Shown: positions 35,501 through 43,366, numbered from the stretch's first letter. The stretch is 64,000 nucleotides of DNA from Symbiodinium natans (GCA_905221605.1 CAJNDS010002598.1:1-64000), one strand, 5' to 3'. Notes: generated from the letters alone by a model not told the origin. Translations and numbers: made by a program.

Positions 35501-38500
35501 GGGGAGCTCGCGAAGAAGACCGTCAAGCAGTTGCGGGCGCTGGCTGGGGCTGCGGGTGTGCAGCAGGGCTCTGGCACCGGCATGCGAAACAAACAGGAGC
35601 TTCTAGACGCTCTGTTGCAGTGCATATCCGAGCAGGAGGCGTCATGGGGAAAGCTTCGCTTTTGTCTTGCGCAGTGTCTCTTGACTAGGGCAGTTTCAGG
35701 CTCTTCTCACCCCCCTTTACTGCCCGCCACCTGACGTTTTAATCTTGCTTGCTTTTTTTGGCCTCGACGTTTCTACGTTCGGGCAGGCAGACGTCGAGGA
35801 CGATGTCAGCGCAGATGGCTTGAGGAGCTGGGTAGCAGAGCTCGGCGAAAGCGCGGCTCGGTCTCTTCGGGCCAGGCTTCGTAAATGGCGCTTCCGAGGC
35901 GACGGGCCCAGCTTACAGCAACTGGCGGCGGAGTTGGGAGTCGCCTTCCAGAGTGTGAGCAGGAGCAATTTGACTGAGCGAATCGTCCTGGCATTGTGTC
36001 CTGCCGCTGCTCCGAGCGCAAGTGCGGACATCAAATACCACGTCTGGAGATCCCTCCGAGCAGCTCACGAAGCTGGAGCAGACACTGTTGCAGCGGTGGT
36101 CCTTGCTGCCCCTGACATCTTCGAGGATGTGAACTTGCGCAGACCTGCCGCTGCTTACTCGCTGGACATTACTGCCACAGTCTTTCGCGACGCTGTCTTG
36201 CGAAAGGTGCGCCGGCGCTGGACACGGCGGAAGCCTCGCCCTATAGACATGTTTCACTCGAGACTCTAGGGTCCAGTTTTGCGGATGTCTATTTGCCGGA
36301 GCCCGTCCCCGGTGCTGCGCACACGACGCTGTCTTGCGAAAGGTGCGCCGGCGCTGGACACGGCGGAAGCCTCGCCCTAGACAGCACTCGAGACTCTAGG
36401 GTCCAGTTTTGCGGATGTTTATTTGCCGGAGCCTGACCCCGGCGCCGCGCGCCCGACGCTGTCTTGCGGAAGGTGCGCCGGCGCCGGACACGGCGGAAGG
36501 CTCGCCCTGGACAGGTCAGTCAGCGCCTGCAGCGCCTGTGGGCATGCGCACACTCTCGCAGCTCCTGCTAAAAAGACTGCGTGTCTCCCTGGACTGAGAA
36601 TGACATGGCATGTCTCCTTGGACTCACTTGACACAACTCACACGTTGGCATGATGTCTGAGTGCATGGTGACATGCGTGCATTCGTGTGGGCGCCGCAGC
36701 ACCTTTTTGCGACGTTTGCTTAGGTGACCGCGCCCTTTTGCTCCTTGCCGCAATGGGGAATCTTTGCCCGCCGCGAAGAGGCAGTTGTACTTTCTCCTGC
36801 GAGATGCACGACCGTCCGTGCATGAGAACGAAGTATGGACATCAGGCGCACTATTGCGCACGTTGCATTGTGGATTGGTACAACGAGGAAGATGTGCGAA
36901 TGTCTGCCTTGAGGTCTCTCCCGCATCTTTCATCTGAGGCTGCTCATCGGCATGATGACTAGGGGCGGTGCTGACGTATCCCGGCGGTCTGAGCGGCTAC
37001 GTGTGTTTCACGCCACCGCACACATGTAGCGCGACCGTGGAACCGCATGGCCGCTCTGTTGCGAAGATGCGCGGCTGCGGAACCGCATGGACGCCGTCTT
37101 GCGGAGGTGTGGGGATGCAGCCCGCGGGACTGGGCAAGTTCGTTTCTCACTAGAGCGCAGGACTGAAACAGTGCTTCTTCTGTAGCCTTCTTCTTGACCT
37201 CAACTTCTCTTCGCCTTTGACGTTGACCGTGGATGGGAGACATCCCGAGCTTTAGGCCAGTCGATGACGTGGTTTTGTGTCTGTCTGTGTGGGAATGTCA
37301 TTCTGACATTGTTCTGCCCGAACCCCAGAACCTCAGCCCCTCACTCTTCTGAACAAGATACCCTAAACCCGCAGACCTGGCTGCGCTGCTGGCTTTGGCT
37401 CGAAAAGCTAGTTTTGGCCCGACGAGCGGTCTGCAGTGAAACCTCCTTGCTGCTTTCTGCATATGCATGGAGTCCTCGCTGACGTCTTCTGGGCCGACAA
37501 TGTCCGACGCGGAGATGTGCTGGATTCGACAGAGGCAGCTCGACATCTCCACAAAATACAATGAGGGACCTTGGTCAGACATGGACTATACTGTTTGGAG
37601 AGCTTCCTACAACCTGGGCGACATCTCCGACTGGCCTCTCGATGCCGTGGTGGTGCGGTCTGCGAAGCCTGGTGAGAGCTGCTTGCTGGGCAGCGTGCGC
37701 TCGGCTGCCGACATCTTCCACGTCGAGGTCAGCACCAACACTTCTGTGACGGTTGTGGTGAGCGTGTGCCGGCCAGCTGAGCTGCGAGTCAGGGGGGCTC
37801 CCCAAGACTGGCGCGAGCACTTTTCCCGCTCTGGTGTGCGGCACGTCCAAGTTGAATTGGACGACCCCAGAATCAAATGCAACCGGGATGCTTCCTGGTT
37901 CTTCGAGAGCGCAGAGCGGTGCGCCCAGGCTTGGACAGACATGGCTCAGACTTTGCGCACTCTGCGCGAGCAGTGCCAACAGGCGAGCGAGGAGTTCAAC
38001 GTGCTCTTCCATTGCTTCGGTGGCATTAATCGCAGTCCTGCTGCCCTCTGCGCTTGGCTGGTGCTGGACGGCCAATGCAGCGCAGATGAAGCTGTGGACT
38101 GCATCTTGTCGGCTCGGCCAGCTCTGCAACCGTGGAAATGCAGAGATTATGCTCTCTTGGCTTTGCACCGCCTGCAGAACTCTCGCTAGTTTGAACCCTT
38201 GCTTACTCCCCTCAACGCTGTCTTGCGAAAGGGTCTTTCGCGTGTACCAGCCCAAGATATAAAATGCAAAGCTGCTTGGCCTCCTGCCTGCGCCTCAACA
38301 TGCACACATATGCGCCGTCACACATTCCATCGGATGCTCTACACGCATGCGTGCTTCTAGAGGGATGGCCCGAGCGCATGGAGCTTTGAAATCCTCGCAA
38401 ACAACTTGGGGACGGTGTTGTGGATCTTCTCCTGCGCTCAGAGTTTTGTTGTGATCTCTACCTTGGCTCGAGGCAGGTGTGAAGTTGCAGCATGGCGGGT

Positions 38501-41252
38501 CTCGGTAGAAAGTCACAGGAACTTAGCCAGCGCGGGATCGTGGAGAAGCATGGATATGGCTGGCGAGCGCATTTTGCGCACATCCGCATCTGCGAGGAGA
38601 AGGACACTTCGATCAGAGGTCCGCTGCGTGACAGCAGAAGGAAAGCTCTTGCAGACTTGAAATCCATGCGAGAATGCGGCACGGCGGCCGAGTTGGTCGC
38701 TCGCGCAGCACGGCTGAAAGATCCTAACTTGCCTGCTTCGGTGTCCAATGAAGTTTTTTTGTCGACTCAGCGCCTCTCGCTTTGCGGCCTCAATGTCCAG
38801 TACCCATGGAGTCGGCTGTTGATGCTTGGGCGCAAAAAGATGGAGGTGAGGAAGTACGCCCTCGGTCACTACCAGTGCTTTTCGGAGGGCGAGCAGCTCT
38901 TCCTCATAGAGACCGTCGGCGCCGGGTCCACCAAGGGTGCCATCGTGGACACGGAGATTGGCCCTCCTCCTTCACGGGCTCAGGTCCTGGGCATCATCAC
39001 CTTTGCTGGGGCGACCGAGTTCTTGGACGATCGGGACTTCGACTCTCACAGGCAGGATACGCTCATCGAGGTCGACAGTCCATTCGATTGGTGGTCCTCG
39101 GGTGCTAAGCGGTTTTTCGGCTGGGTGGTCCTGGACGTCAAGGCTTTCAAGATGCCCGTGTCGGTGGGAGGGCGGCCAAGGTCCATGCTGGGCTGGACCA
39201 AGCCAGTTGAGCTGTCCTTTCAGTTCGAAGTTGCTGAGTAGCTTTGTAGTAAGTAGTAACGTCAATCCGGAATGGAGAGGGAAGCGCGACGCGACCCGGA
39301 GTGGGAAGCTGGCGCACATGATTTCAAGTCGACGGCGCGCTTGCGATGAAAAGGTTAGCCTCTGCAAGGCAGCGTGTCAATTCGGAGCGCGGGTGCCACA
39401 TGTCAGACAAATACACATGTGGGTTCCCCAAACGGACGCTGTCTTGCGAAAGTACGACGGCGCGGCCACCTCTGTTTAATATGACGGTGCGACGCACGCG
39501 TGTGTGAAAATGCAGCTAGGACCGCCCGGGACGATTGGCACCTTTGTCGACCGACTTGCAAGTAAAGCTGTTTTCTGCGCGCAGGTATTCCATGGCGACC
39601 AACATGCACGGCCCTTACTTAGACTCCACCTCTTTTGTCTGTTTTTGTGCTTGTGTGGTTTCTGCTTCTTTCCTTGCACCGGCGCAGGTGCGTGCCGCGA
39701 CCGGCCGCTGGAGCTCGGCGTTGTCTTCAACGCCGATGAAAAGTCTACAGAGTTGACCACAAGTGCATGGCATTCAACTCCACACACTTGAATGCCATGC
39801 GGTTCCAGTGCATACAAGTGCAGTGTACAAGTGACTATGCAACCATGTAAGGGCATACATTTCTCCAAGTGCATACAGTTCGATTACAAAGAATCAAGTG
39901 CATGGAGTCAACGCACGGCAAATCGATGCTTTCGGGCCATCCCTCTTCTAGTTAAGAAGTGTTTTTGCCCCCCTTCCCCCCCAAAAAAAAATTGAAAACA
40001 AACCTCGACGCTTTCTAGGAAGGTCGGGTTGCACACCGACAATGTGCTGCTACCTTTTTATGTGCATGCACATAAAAAAGTAGCAGCACACATGACAAGG
40101 AGCTGCCGTTTCTCCGAAGTGATTGAACCCCAAAGCCTAAACCCTAAACCCCAAACCCTAAACCTTGAGAAACCCCAGGTCGAAATGGAGAGTCTGGCTG
40201 CAGCCTCCGCTGCGGCGCTCTGCATCTACGACATGTGCAAGCCAATCAGCAAAGGCACCACGCCTGGAGGGATTGTTAGAATTTAGGGTTTAGGGTTTAG
40301 GGTTTAGGGTTTAGGGTTTAGGGTTTAGGGTTTAGGGTGTAGGGTGTAGGGTGTAGGGTGTAGGGTAAGGGTTAAAGCAGATCAAGTTTAGGGGATAAAT
40401 TCGGGGCTTGGGGTTCGGAGTTTAGGGGGTTAGGTGGCGGTCTTTGGAACCTGGTTGACTGTGGTAGGGGCTTGGGGATATTGGGGGATTTGGGTTGATA
40501 AGTACGCAGGAATTAGGGTTTAGGGTTCGAGTTTAGGGTTTAGGTTTTAGGGTTCCCAACCAAAGACAGTAGACCAACACCTTTGTCAAGAACGAATCCC
40601 CGAGAGCCCTCTTCTGGGAGGATCCCAAACAGCAGAACCCCCATATACATAGTACCCAAAACTAGGTCTTCTCCCCTAAGCCTCAACCCTAAACCCTAAA
40701 CCCTGAACCCTGAACCCTAAACCCTAAACCCTAAACCCTAAACCCTAAACCCTTAAGAGGATCTACTTCTTGGACCCTCCCAGAGTTCTGGGTCAGAGTG
40801 GCTCAGACCTTGAAACCACGGAAGTAACAGACCTTGACATGCCCTAAGAGGCTCTGTTTAGGGTTTAGGGTTTAGGGTTTAGGGTTTAGGGTTTAGGGTT
40901 TAGGGTTTAGGGTTTAGGGCTCTGAATCTTCCAGGATTTTTGAAGACATCCGAATACCCGATTCCTGCAGTTCAGGGCTTATGGCTTGGGGTTCCCCTCC
41001 GTCCGTGGCTACAAGATGCTTTAGGGCTCCTAGGTCGAAATTGAACCCCCAAACCCTCAACCCTAAACCCCAAACCCTAAGCCCAAAACCCTAAACCCTG
41101 AACCCTAAACCCTGAACCCCAAACCCTAAACCCTGAACCCTAAACCCTAAACCCCTAAACCCTGAACCCTACCAAGTGAAGGCATCGTGATTACCAACCT
41201 CCGGCTTCTGAGCAAGTCGGGCGGTAAGAGTGGAGACTACAGGGCCTCGTGA
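20560..41252 (+). CDS. moaC (cyclic pyranopterin monophosphate synthase), seven recognised exons over 20.7 kb
   Basis: MoaC is the second enzyme of molybdenum cofactor synthesis; with MoaA it makes cyclic pyranopterin monophosphate from GTP. Exons recognised by alignment to the family from memory: 20560-20680 (MVDVGKKAAFRN); 25724-25783 (AKAGCTVLVGKEARSRVLRR); 28608-28672 (VFTVSEVAGIMAAKRTPDLL); 29713-29773 (CHPLQLSQAVVKW, family CHPL motif); 31296-31352 (VNVEAEIACEGQTG); 40179-40254 (VEMESL then IYDMCKPISK, holding the conserved Asp and Lys of YDMCK); 41182-41252 (GIVITNLRLLSKSGGKSGDY and stop TGA). Junctions 4-7 keep frame; the first, third and last introns would start GC, the others GT. 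Six residues between exons 2 and 3, including the family KGD motif, are not placed. The N-terminus upstream of MVDV is unknown. Introns hold other genes (21.3-23.9 and 34.5-39.3 kb). Confidence 0.85.
21323..23816 (+). CDS. OPR-like repeat protein, probably organelle RNA-binding, 3' end decayed
   Basis: Exon 1 (21323 to about 21700) encodes a basic N-terminus with a hydrophobic segment (ILGMWAVALLLTS) that may be a plastid or mitochondrial targeting signal, then a helical segment starting ISRAESAAALLDLVDKEVDD. A second exon near 21890-22020 encodes LSAMLQEDMLPARGAANIFW in the frame expected for this family. The main exon from about 22122 holds NPQELSN, then 12 regular 40-residue repeats with the core LSNSLWAAAxLQDAAPQVL. 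Such helical-hairpin arrays bind RNA in organelles in related families. After 23725 the repeat frame is lost: a shift gives QIPKHMGADS and stop, while repeat remnants continue in another frame to about 23900. It may encode a shortened protein or be a young pseudogene. It lies inside moaC intron 1. Confidence 0.65.
22321..23760 (+). repeat. Twelve 120-bp coding repeats with a 240-bp higher-order duplication
   Basis: Units begin every 120 bp from 22321 (22441, 22561 and so on to 23641). The pair 22561-22800 is almost repeated by 22801-23040, in both protein and DNA, which shows recent expansion by two-unit steps. The third base of codons varies more among the other units. Confidence 0.85.
24187..24740. 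repeat. TTTAGGG and CCCTAAA arrays with short single-copy islands
   Basis: TTTAGGG at 24187-24232, then CCCTAAA-type runs at 24370-24450 and 24570-24680, then TTTAGGG at 24706-24740. The island at 24486-24565 has an open frame (PVDANEARTPLESLRAVRRS) bounded by AG on the left and could be an exon; this is unproven. Confidence 0.75.
25211..25334. repeat. G-rich tract
   Basis: About 124 bp, nearly all G with scattered A, T and C, between two CCACGAAnCAGGCAAA direct repeats (also at 25145, 25183 and 25353). The Pro-rich minus-strand frames here are products of the tract. Confidence 0.8.
25560..25865. repeat. CCCTAAA array before and TTTAGGG array after moaC exon 2
   Basis: 25620-25680 reads CCCTAAA, the 60-bp exon follows at 25724-25783, and GTTAGGGTTTAGGG starts at its last base and runs to about 25860. 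Confidence 0.85.
26813..26917. mobile_element. Palindromic MITE-like element
   Basis: Left arm CAACCAATTACCTCTGTACTT faces AAGTAGAGGTATAAGTGCAG and TAATTGGTTAA on the right. No second copy is seen in the window. Confidence 0.5.
27230..27585. repeat. TTTAGGG arrays
   Basis: Runs at 27236-27285, 27405-27530 and 27556-27585, all on the + strand, with a few TTTGGGG and CTTAGGG variants. They lie in moaC intron 2. Confidence 0.85.
27841..27945. mobile_element. Introner/MITE family A, copy outside a recognised gene exon
   Basis: Left end GGTAACCCAGTGGTACCCTT, inner CCCCAAAAAGGGTGCCCTTA, right end GGTTACTGGGCTACC. The left end is close to the reverse complement of the right end. It is very similar to 59929-60035 and to introns 1, 3, 6 and 7 of the chitinase-like gene. 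Confidence 0.8.
28315..28391. mobile_element. Short inverted-repeat element
   Basis: Perfect 17-bp terminal inverted repeats, CTTTTGACTTAGCAAGT and its complement ACTTGCTAAGTCAAAAG, around 43 bp. Confidence 0.6.
28709..29680. repeat. moaC intron 3 repeat content
   Basis: After exon 3 come TTTTGGG/TTTAGGG runs (28709-28760 and 29120-29155). Before exon 4 come CCCTAAA/CCTCAAA runs (29560-29670). Between them, a 27-bp block GGGCCCATGCAAAGGGACCA (with one difference) occurs at about 29337 and 29399. No gene is seen. Confidence 0.7.
30198..30301. mobile_element. Introner/MITE family A copy
   Basis: Left end AAGGATGCCCAGTAGTACCC and right end GGTTACTGGGTACCCTAG, as in 50530-50651, with TAAGCAAAAAGAAGGGCA in the middle. 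Located in moaC intron 4. Confidence 0.75.
30430..30580. repeat. TTTAGGG array
   Basis: About 18 units on the + strand, ending with TTTAGGC variants. A CCCTAAA run at 30735-30775 and further CCCTAAA-type runs up to 31260 precede moaC exon 5. Confidence 0.9.
31533..31999. repeat. 14-bp minisatellite, ~33 copies
   Basis: Unit GAAGTGCATAGAGT with AAGCGCACAGAG variants. Since 14 is not a multiple of three and the complement has no stop in any frame, all three minus-strand frames stay open through the array and give Met-His-Phe-Thr-Leu-Cys-type repeats. I read these as products of the array, not as proteins. Confidence 0.95.
32108..32665. repeat. ~73-bp minisatellite with AACCCTCTGCGGGTTTCGGC core
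   Basis: About seven units of 71-77 bp containing AACCCTCTGCGGG, CGGTGCTAAAACCGTCGT and a TTTTTACGTTTCTT-type run. The last units shorten to about 30 bp. Confidence 0.9.
32670..33160. repeat. ~61-bp minisatellite with GTAGTACGCC core
   Basis: Eight units containing CGGAGCTTCCGTGGCTGGAA and GTCGACTTTTGTAGTACA. GTACTACnnnTTTGTAGTAC-type pairing is possible within units. Confidence 0.9.
33180..34215. repeat. 42-bp minisatellite in two duplicated blocks
   Basis: Units read GGGCGCGGAATTCTGGGGCT then TCGAAACCCTCGCAAATAACGT. The block 33185-33640 recurs at 33655-34070 with its flanks (GGTAACGGACATCTGGGCGC on the left, GGTGTGTTCGAATTCGCTTC on the right). Since 42 is a multiple of three, both strands keep long open frames (320 codons +, part of a 674-codon frame -); neither looks like a maintained protein. 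Confidence 0.9.
34557..36269 (+). CDS. Gene with three repeated SAP-like exons and a fourth related exon
   Basis: Proposed exons: 34557-34769, 34985-35203, 35420-35638, 35787-36269, giving 377 residues in one frame. Exons 2 and 3 are both exactly 219 nt. Exons 1-3 each encode a helix-rich module, for example ELAKKTVKQLRALAGAAGV, then a basic loop and RNKQELLDALLQCISEQE. This arrangement resembles the SAP or Rho-N fold, which binds nucleic acid; the assignment is by pattern only. Exon 4 has a fourth diverged module (SLQQLAAELGVAFQSVSRSN then LTERIVLALC) and a basic C-terminus (RKVRRRWTRRKPR). All three introns would be GC-AG, starting GCGTC. Introns 1 and 2 are near-identical, so exon plus intron multiplied together as a ~435-bp unit. 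An upstream start at 34476 is also in frame. The gene lies in moaC intron 5. Confidence 0.6.
36189..36515. repeat. ~132-bp tandem repeat at the 3' end of the SAP-like gene
   Basis: The sequence from GACGCTGTCTTGCGAAAG (36189) through GACACGGCGGAAGCCTCGCC and CGAGACTCTAGGGTCCAG recurs from 36325 and partly from 36455. The first copy encodes the gene's basic C-terminus and its stop codon, so the repeat started as coding or 3'-flanking sequence. Confidence 0.8.
36687..36962 (+). CDS. Small Cys-rich ORF, uncertain
   Basis: A 91-codon frame with Cys at CDVC, at CTFSC, at RPC and in YCARC, suggestive of a zinc-binding protein but matching no pattern I know. The opposite strand is also open over most of it. 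It lies between two better-supported genes on the same strand, 0.4 kb after the first and 0.5 kb before the next. Confidence 0.25.
   Translation: MGAAAPFCDVCLGDRALLLLAAMGNLCPPRRGSCTFSCEMHDRPCMRTKYGHQAHYCARCIVDWYNEEDVRMSALRSLPHLSSEAAHRHDD
37467..38189 (+). CDS. Dual-specificity protein phosphatase
   Basis: 240 residues in one uninterrupted exon. The signature HCFGGINRS at residues 182-190 fits the HCX5R(S/T) active site of protein tyrosine and dual-specificity phosphatases: Cys183 is the nucleophile and Arg189 binds phosphate. An Asp in ELDDPR (residues 130-135) is a plausible general acid. The size fits a single-domain dual-specificity phosphatase; the N-terminal ~40 residues have no recognisable signal. 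Met12 is an alternative start. Its 5' flank shares GCTAGTTTTGGCCCGA and GTGAAACCT with the flank of the SAP-like gene. A small hairpin, TTGCGAAAGGGTCTTTCGCG, follows 35 bp after the stop. The gene lies in moaC intron 5. Confidence 0.8.
   Translation: MESSLTSSGPTMSDAEMCWIRQRQLDISTKYNEGPWSDMDYTVWRASYNLGDISDWPLDAVVVRSAKPGESCLLGSVRSAADIFHVEVSTNTSVTVVVSVCRPAELRVRGAPQDWREHFSRSGVRHVQVELDDPRIKCNRDASWFFESAERCAQAWTDMAQTLRTLREQCQQASEEFNVLFHCFGGINRSPAALCAWLVLDGQCSADEAVDCILSARPALQPWKCRDYALLALHRLQNSR
38332..38476 (+). promoter_or_regulatory. Shared 5'-flank cassette upstream of the ASCH gene
   Basis: ATGCTCTACACGCATGCGTG and the nearby ATGGCCCGAG resemble TTGCTCTACATGCGTGCGTG and TTTGGCCCGAG at 34457-34497, before the SAP-like gene. 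38382-38417 is a stray unit of the 42-bp minisatellite (AAATCCTCGCAAACAACTTG). CTACCTTGGCTCGAG just before the ATG has some likeness to the 3' half of the dinoflagellate spliced leader. Any promoter or leader role is a guess. Confidence 0.3.
38492..39241 (+). CDS. AP2-like N-terminus plus ASCH (PUA-like) domain protein
   Basis: 249 residues, one exon. Residues 15-60 (GIVEKHGYGWRAHFAHIRIC followed by GPLRDSRRKALADLK) have the Trp, Arg and Ala-x-x-Asp-Leu spacing of AP2-type DNA-binding domains. Residues 99-245 fit an ASCH domain: LNVQYPWSRLLMLGRKKMEV (the conserved Pro-Trp and Gly-x-Lys-x-x-Glu region), then VLGIITFAGATEF and FFGWVVLDVKAF. ASCH domains belong to the PUA-like fold and are thought to bind RNA or modified nucleotides; no substrate can be given. 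The combination suggests a nucleic-acid role. It is third in a same-strand cluster and lies in moaC intron 5. Confidence 0.65.
   Translation: MAGLGRKSQELSQRGIVEKHGYGWRAHFAHIRICEEKDTSIRGPLRDSRRKALADLKSMRECGTAAELVARAARLKDPNLPASVSNEVFLSTQRLSLCGLNVQYPWSRLLMLGRKKMEVRKYALGHYQCFSEGEQLFLIETVGAGSTKGAIVDTEIGPPPSRAQVLGIITFAGATEFLDDRDFDSHRQDTLIEVDSPFDWWSSGAKRFFGWVVLDVKAFKMPVSVGGRPRSMLGWTKPVELSFQFEVAE
39242..40042. other. Unassigned stretch with AAGTGCAT repeats
   Basis: GACGCTGTCTTGCGAAAG recurs at 39435-39452. AAGTGCAT or close variants occur about five times between 39768 and 39905, recalling the 14-bp minisatellite at 31.5 kb. A frame at 39504-39791 (+) is not recognised. No gene is called. Confidence 0.4.
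40043..40090. repeat. 48-bp near-perfect palindrome
   Basis: TGTGCTGCTACCTTTTTATGTG followed by CATGCACATAAAAAAGTAGC and AGCACA. The arms pair over 24 bp with one mismatch and no loop. It lies 90 bp upstream of moaC exon 6. Confidence 0.8.
40283..41170. repeat. moaC last intron: TTTAGGG at its start, CCCTAAA at its end
   Basis: TTTAGGG (with TGTAGGG) fills 40283-40376. Mixed runs follow: 40510-40555 TTTAGGG, 40685-40752 CCCTAAA, 40858-40920 TTTAGGG. CCCTAAA with CCCTGAA fills 41050-41170, just before the last exon. Confidence 0.85.
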
Positions 41253-41869
41253 CGCCTAGGGACTTAGGGTTTAGGGTTTAGGGCTAGGATTGGGGTTTAG
41301 GGTTTAGGATTTGGGGTTTTTGGGGTTTTTGGGGTTAGGGTTTGGGGTTTAGGGTTTAGGGTTTGGGGTTTAGGGTTTAGGGCTACTGGAAGCCTCTGCT
41401 TGCGCAGTTTCTGGCAACACACGCCGGAGTCCGGATGCAAACAGGGTTTTGGGTCCAAAAAAGCGTAACGTCTTGCGAGCCGGTTGCAGAAGGGTTCAAC
41501 CAAGGGCTTAGCGTTTAGTGCATCGCCTTTGTGGCCAAAAGGCGCCATGGTGGCTGTTGAAACCGAGAAGATGGGGTTTGCCTCGCGTTGCTGGGTTAGA
41601 GAAGGTTTGCGATTTGTTCTGCAACTGTTCTCTCCGTGGAAGCCTGAAATTCTGGCCCGAGGCTGTCCTTAACTGCTCCCCAAAACAGAAGTTGAAGTAA
41701 GTGTTTCGCGCTAGAGTGCAAAATATTTGCCGAAACAGACAAGGGAACAGGCCCGGAAGTCAAACACCTCCGGGTCCCGCGGCTTGCAGCTTAGAGGAAA
41801 CTGAAATGCATCAGCAGGATTTTTGGGCACCTTGGGCGTAGGGTATCGGGCACCGGCTGTAGGTACAAA

Positions 41870-41980
41870 TGCATCCCGGAGCCTGCTGGAAGACCTTTAG
41901 GGTTTAGGGTTGAGGGTTTAGGGTTTAGGGTTTAGGGTGTAGGGTTTAGGGTTTAGGGTTTAGGGTTTAGGGTTTAGGGG
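41870..41980. repeat. TTTAGGG array after moaC
   Basis: About 12 units on the + strand. The 600 bp between the moaC stop and this array hold TTTAGGG/TTTGGGG runs at 41266-41390 and a 60-codon frame (41484-41672) that is not recognised. Confidence 0.85.
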
Positions 41981-42365
41981 AAGACCTAGCACAGAGAAGC
42001 CTTCCTTGCCCATGCCTCAGGGCCCACGGCATGACGTCTCAGACGCCCCTACTATGCCCTAAACCCTACACCCTAGGCGCTATAAACCCTACACTCTAAA
42101 ATGTCGCTGCGGAGAGTCGCGCGAGAACGAGGGCAGTGCGGGTGGCAAATAAACCCTCGCTGGCCTTGGGCTTTCAGACAGCTGCAGCTGTAAGAAGACG
42201 GAGTCAGACATCAAGGCTGATGTTTTTTTTCTTTACATGCAAGCTCTGACAGTACCCCACAAGCAGCCACCCTGAACTACACACCGACATGTTCATGCAG
42301 ACCAGGACTCCTGGGGTTCAGGATCACCTTTCCTGGAGCCAAGTGCTTTTCATCGTTGCATCGCC

Positions 42366-42442
42366 ATGGCTGTAGCTTTGCGGAACGCTCGCTTCGTCGG
42401 CCCGCACTTGGGCGCAATCCAAGCCCCAGGGCTGCAAGAGGA
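42366..42442 (+). CDS. Candidate first exon, unrecognised
   Basis: ATG opens MAVALRNARFVGPHLGAIQA, a short basic N-terminus of targeting type. The frame runs to GTTAGGGTTTAGGG, which supplies a GT donor. It may start the gene whose possible later exons lie at 43883-47567. Confidence 0.4.
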
Positions 42443-42663
42443 GTTAGGGTTTAGGGTTTAGGGTTCAGGGTTCAGGGTTCAGGGCTTAGGGTTTAGGGTT
42501 TAGGGAGGCTTCGAGGGTACCTTAGAATGGTGTTTACCTTTGCATACCTTTACCCTTGTTGGGTGGAAATGCATCTTAGACATGAGCACCTGAGCCCGAA
42601 GCCCTTTATATATAGAAATATATATATATATGTATATGTATATGTAGATGTATATGTATATCT

Positions 42664-43296
42664 GTGTGTATGACATACTTCTGTCTATACAGGTGTGTAC
42701 ATGTCTCGAAGATGCAGGGTCCAGGTTTCGGAGTGTGGATTTTTGGGGGTACCGTGAGGTCACACACTTTGCAAGCTACTTCAGGACGCACCCGCCTTGG
42801 GCAACCCTCAGCCGCCCTGAGCCCACGGAAGCCCAGGTGCTCCTTCGGCACGGGTCCAGTGCCACGAGCCTGCTGGAAGAGGCCAAGAGACTTTCTCTGC
42901 GATTCTGGATGTTTCTGGGGCCTAGCCTGCCTGCTCCTTTTTCTCACAATTGGGGCCGTTCGAAGACCGGGCCGAAGGCGTATCCACTGGCCCGAACAAT
43001 GTGCAACGATCGCCTGGCACTACGTTCACAGTGCCATACCTCCCCCATTCTCCCACCTTCATATCTTAGTACTCCACAGGCTGGCTTCAAACCGCCTCAC
43101 CGTACAGTGGGCCGTGTCCAGTAAGGTGATCAGAGAGCTGTATGGCGCCGCCCAAAACAAGCCTGCTTCTTGGATGTGTTTCCAAAAGGGTTGTTCACGT
43201 GCGGCTGGCTTTCCGCGAGGCCAACACCCGGAAGCCCCGGCCCCGAGATTGGAACCTTTTCTCTCCTGGGATGCTAGGACCCTCATTAAGTCCTGA
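42664..43296 (+). CDS. Uncertain 210-codon ORF
   Basis: Open frame with a central hydrophobic stretch (ACLLLFLTIGAV). A second + frame (42648-43124) overlaps it with protein-like composition, and the minus strand is also partly open, so frame choice is unclear. Its start lies in a TATATG microsatellite. It may be a decayed gene. Confidence 0.2.
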   Translation: MCMTYFCLYRCVHVSKMQGPGFGVWIFGGTVRSHTLQATSGRTRLGQPSAALSPRKPRCSFGTGPVPRACWKRPRDFLCDSGCFWGLACLLLFLTIGAVRRPGRRRIHWPEQCATIAWHYVHSAIPPPFSHLHILVLHRLASNRLTVQWAVSSKVIRELYGAAQNKPASWMCFQKGCSRAAGFPRGQHPEAPAPRLEPFLSWDARTLIKS

Positions 43297-43366
43297 AGTC
43301 TAAACTCCCTGAGGCCCCAAAGCCCTCAGCCCTACACCCACGGGGTTGACCTGGGGCTCCAGTCCA

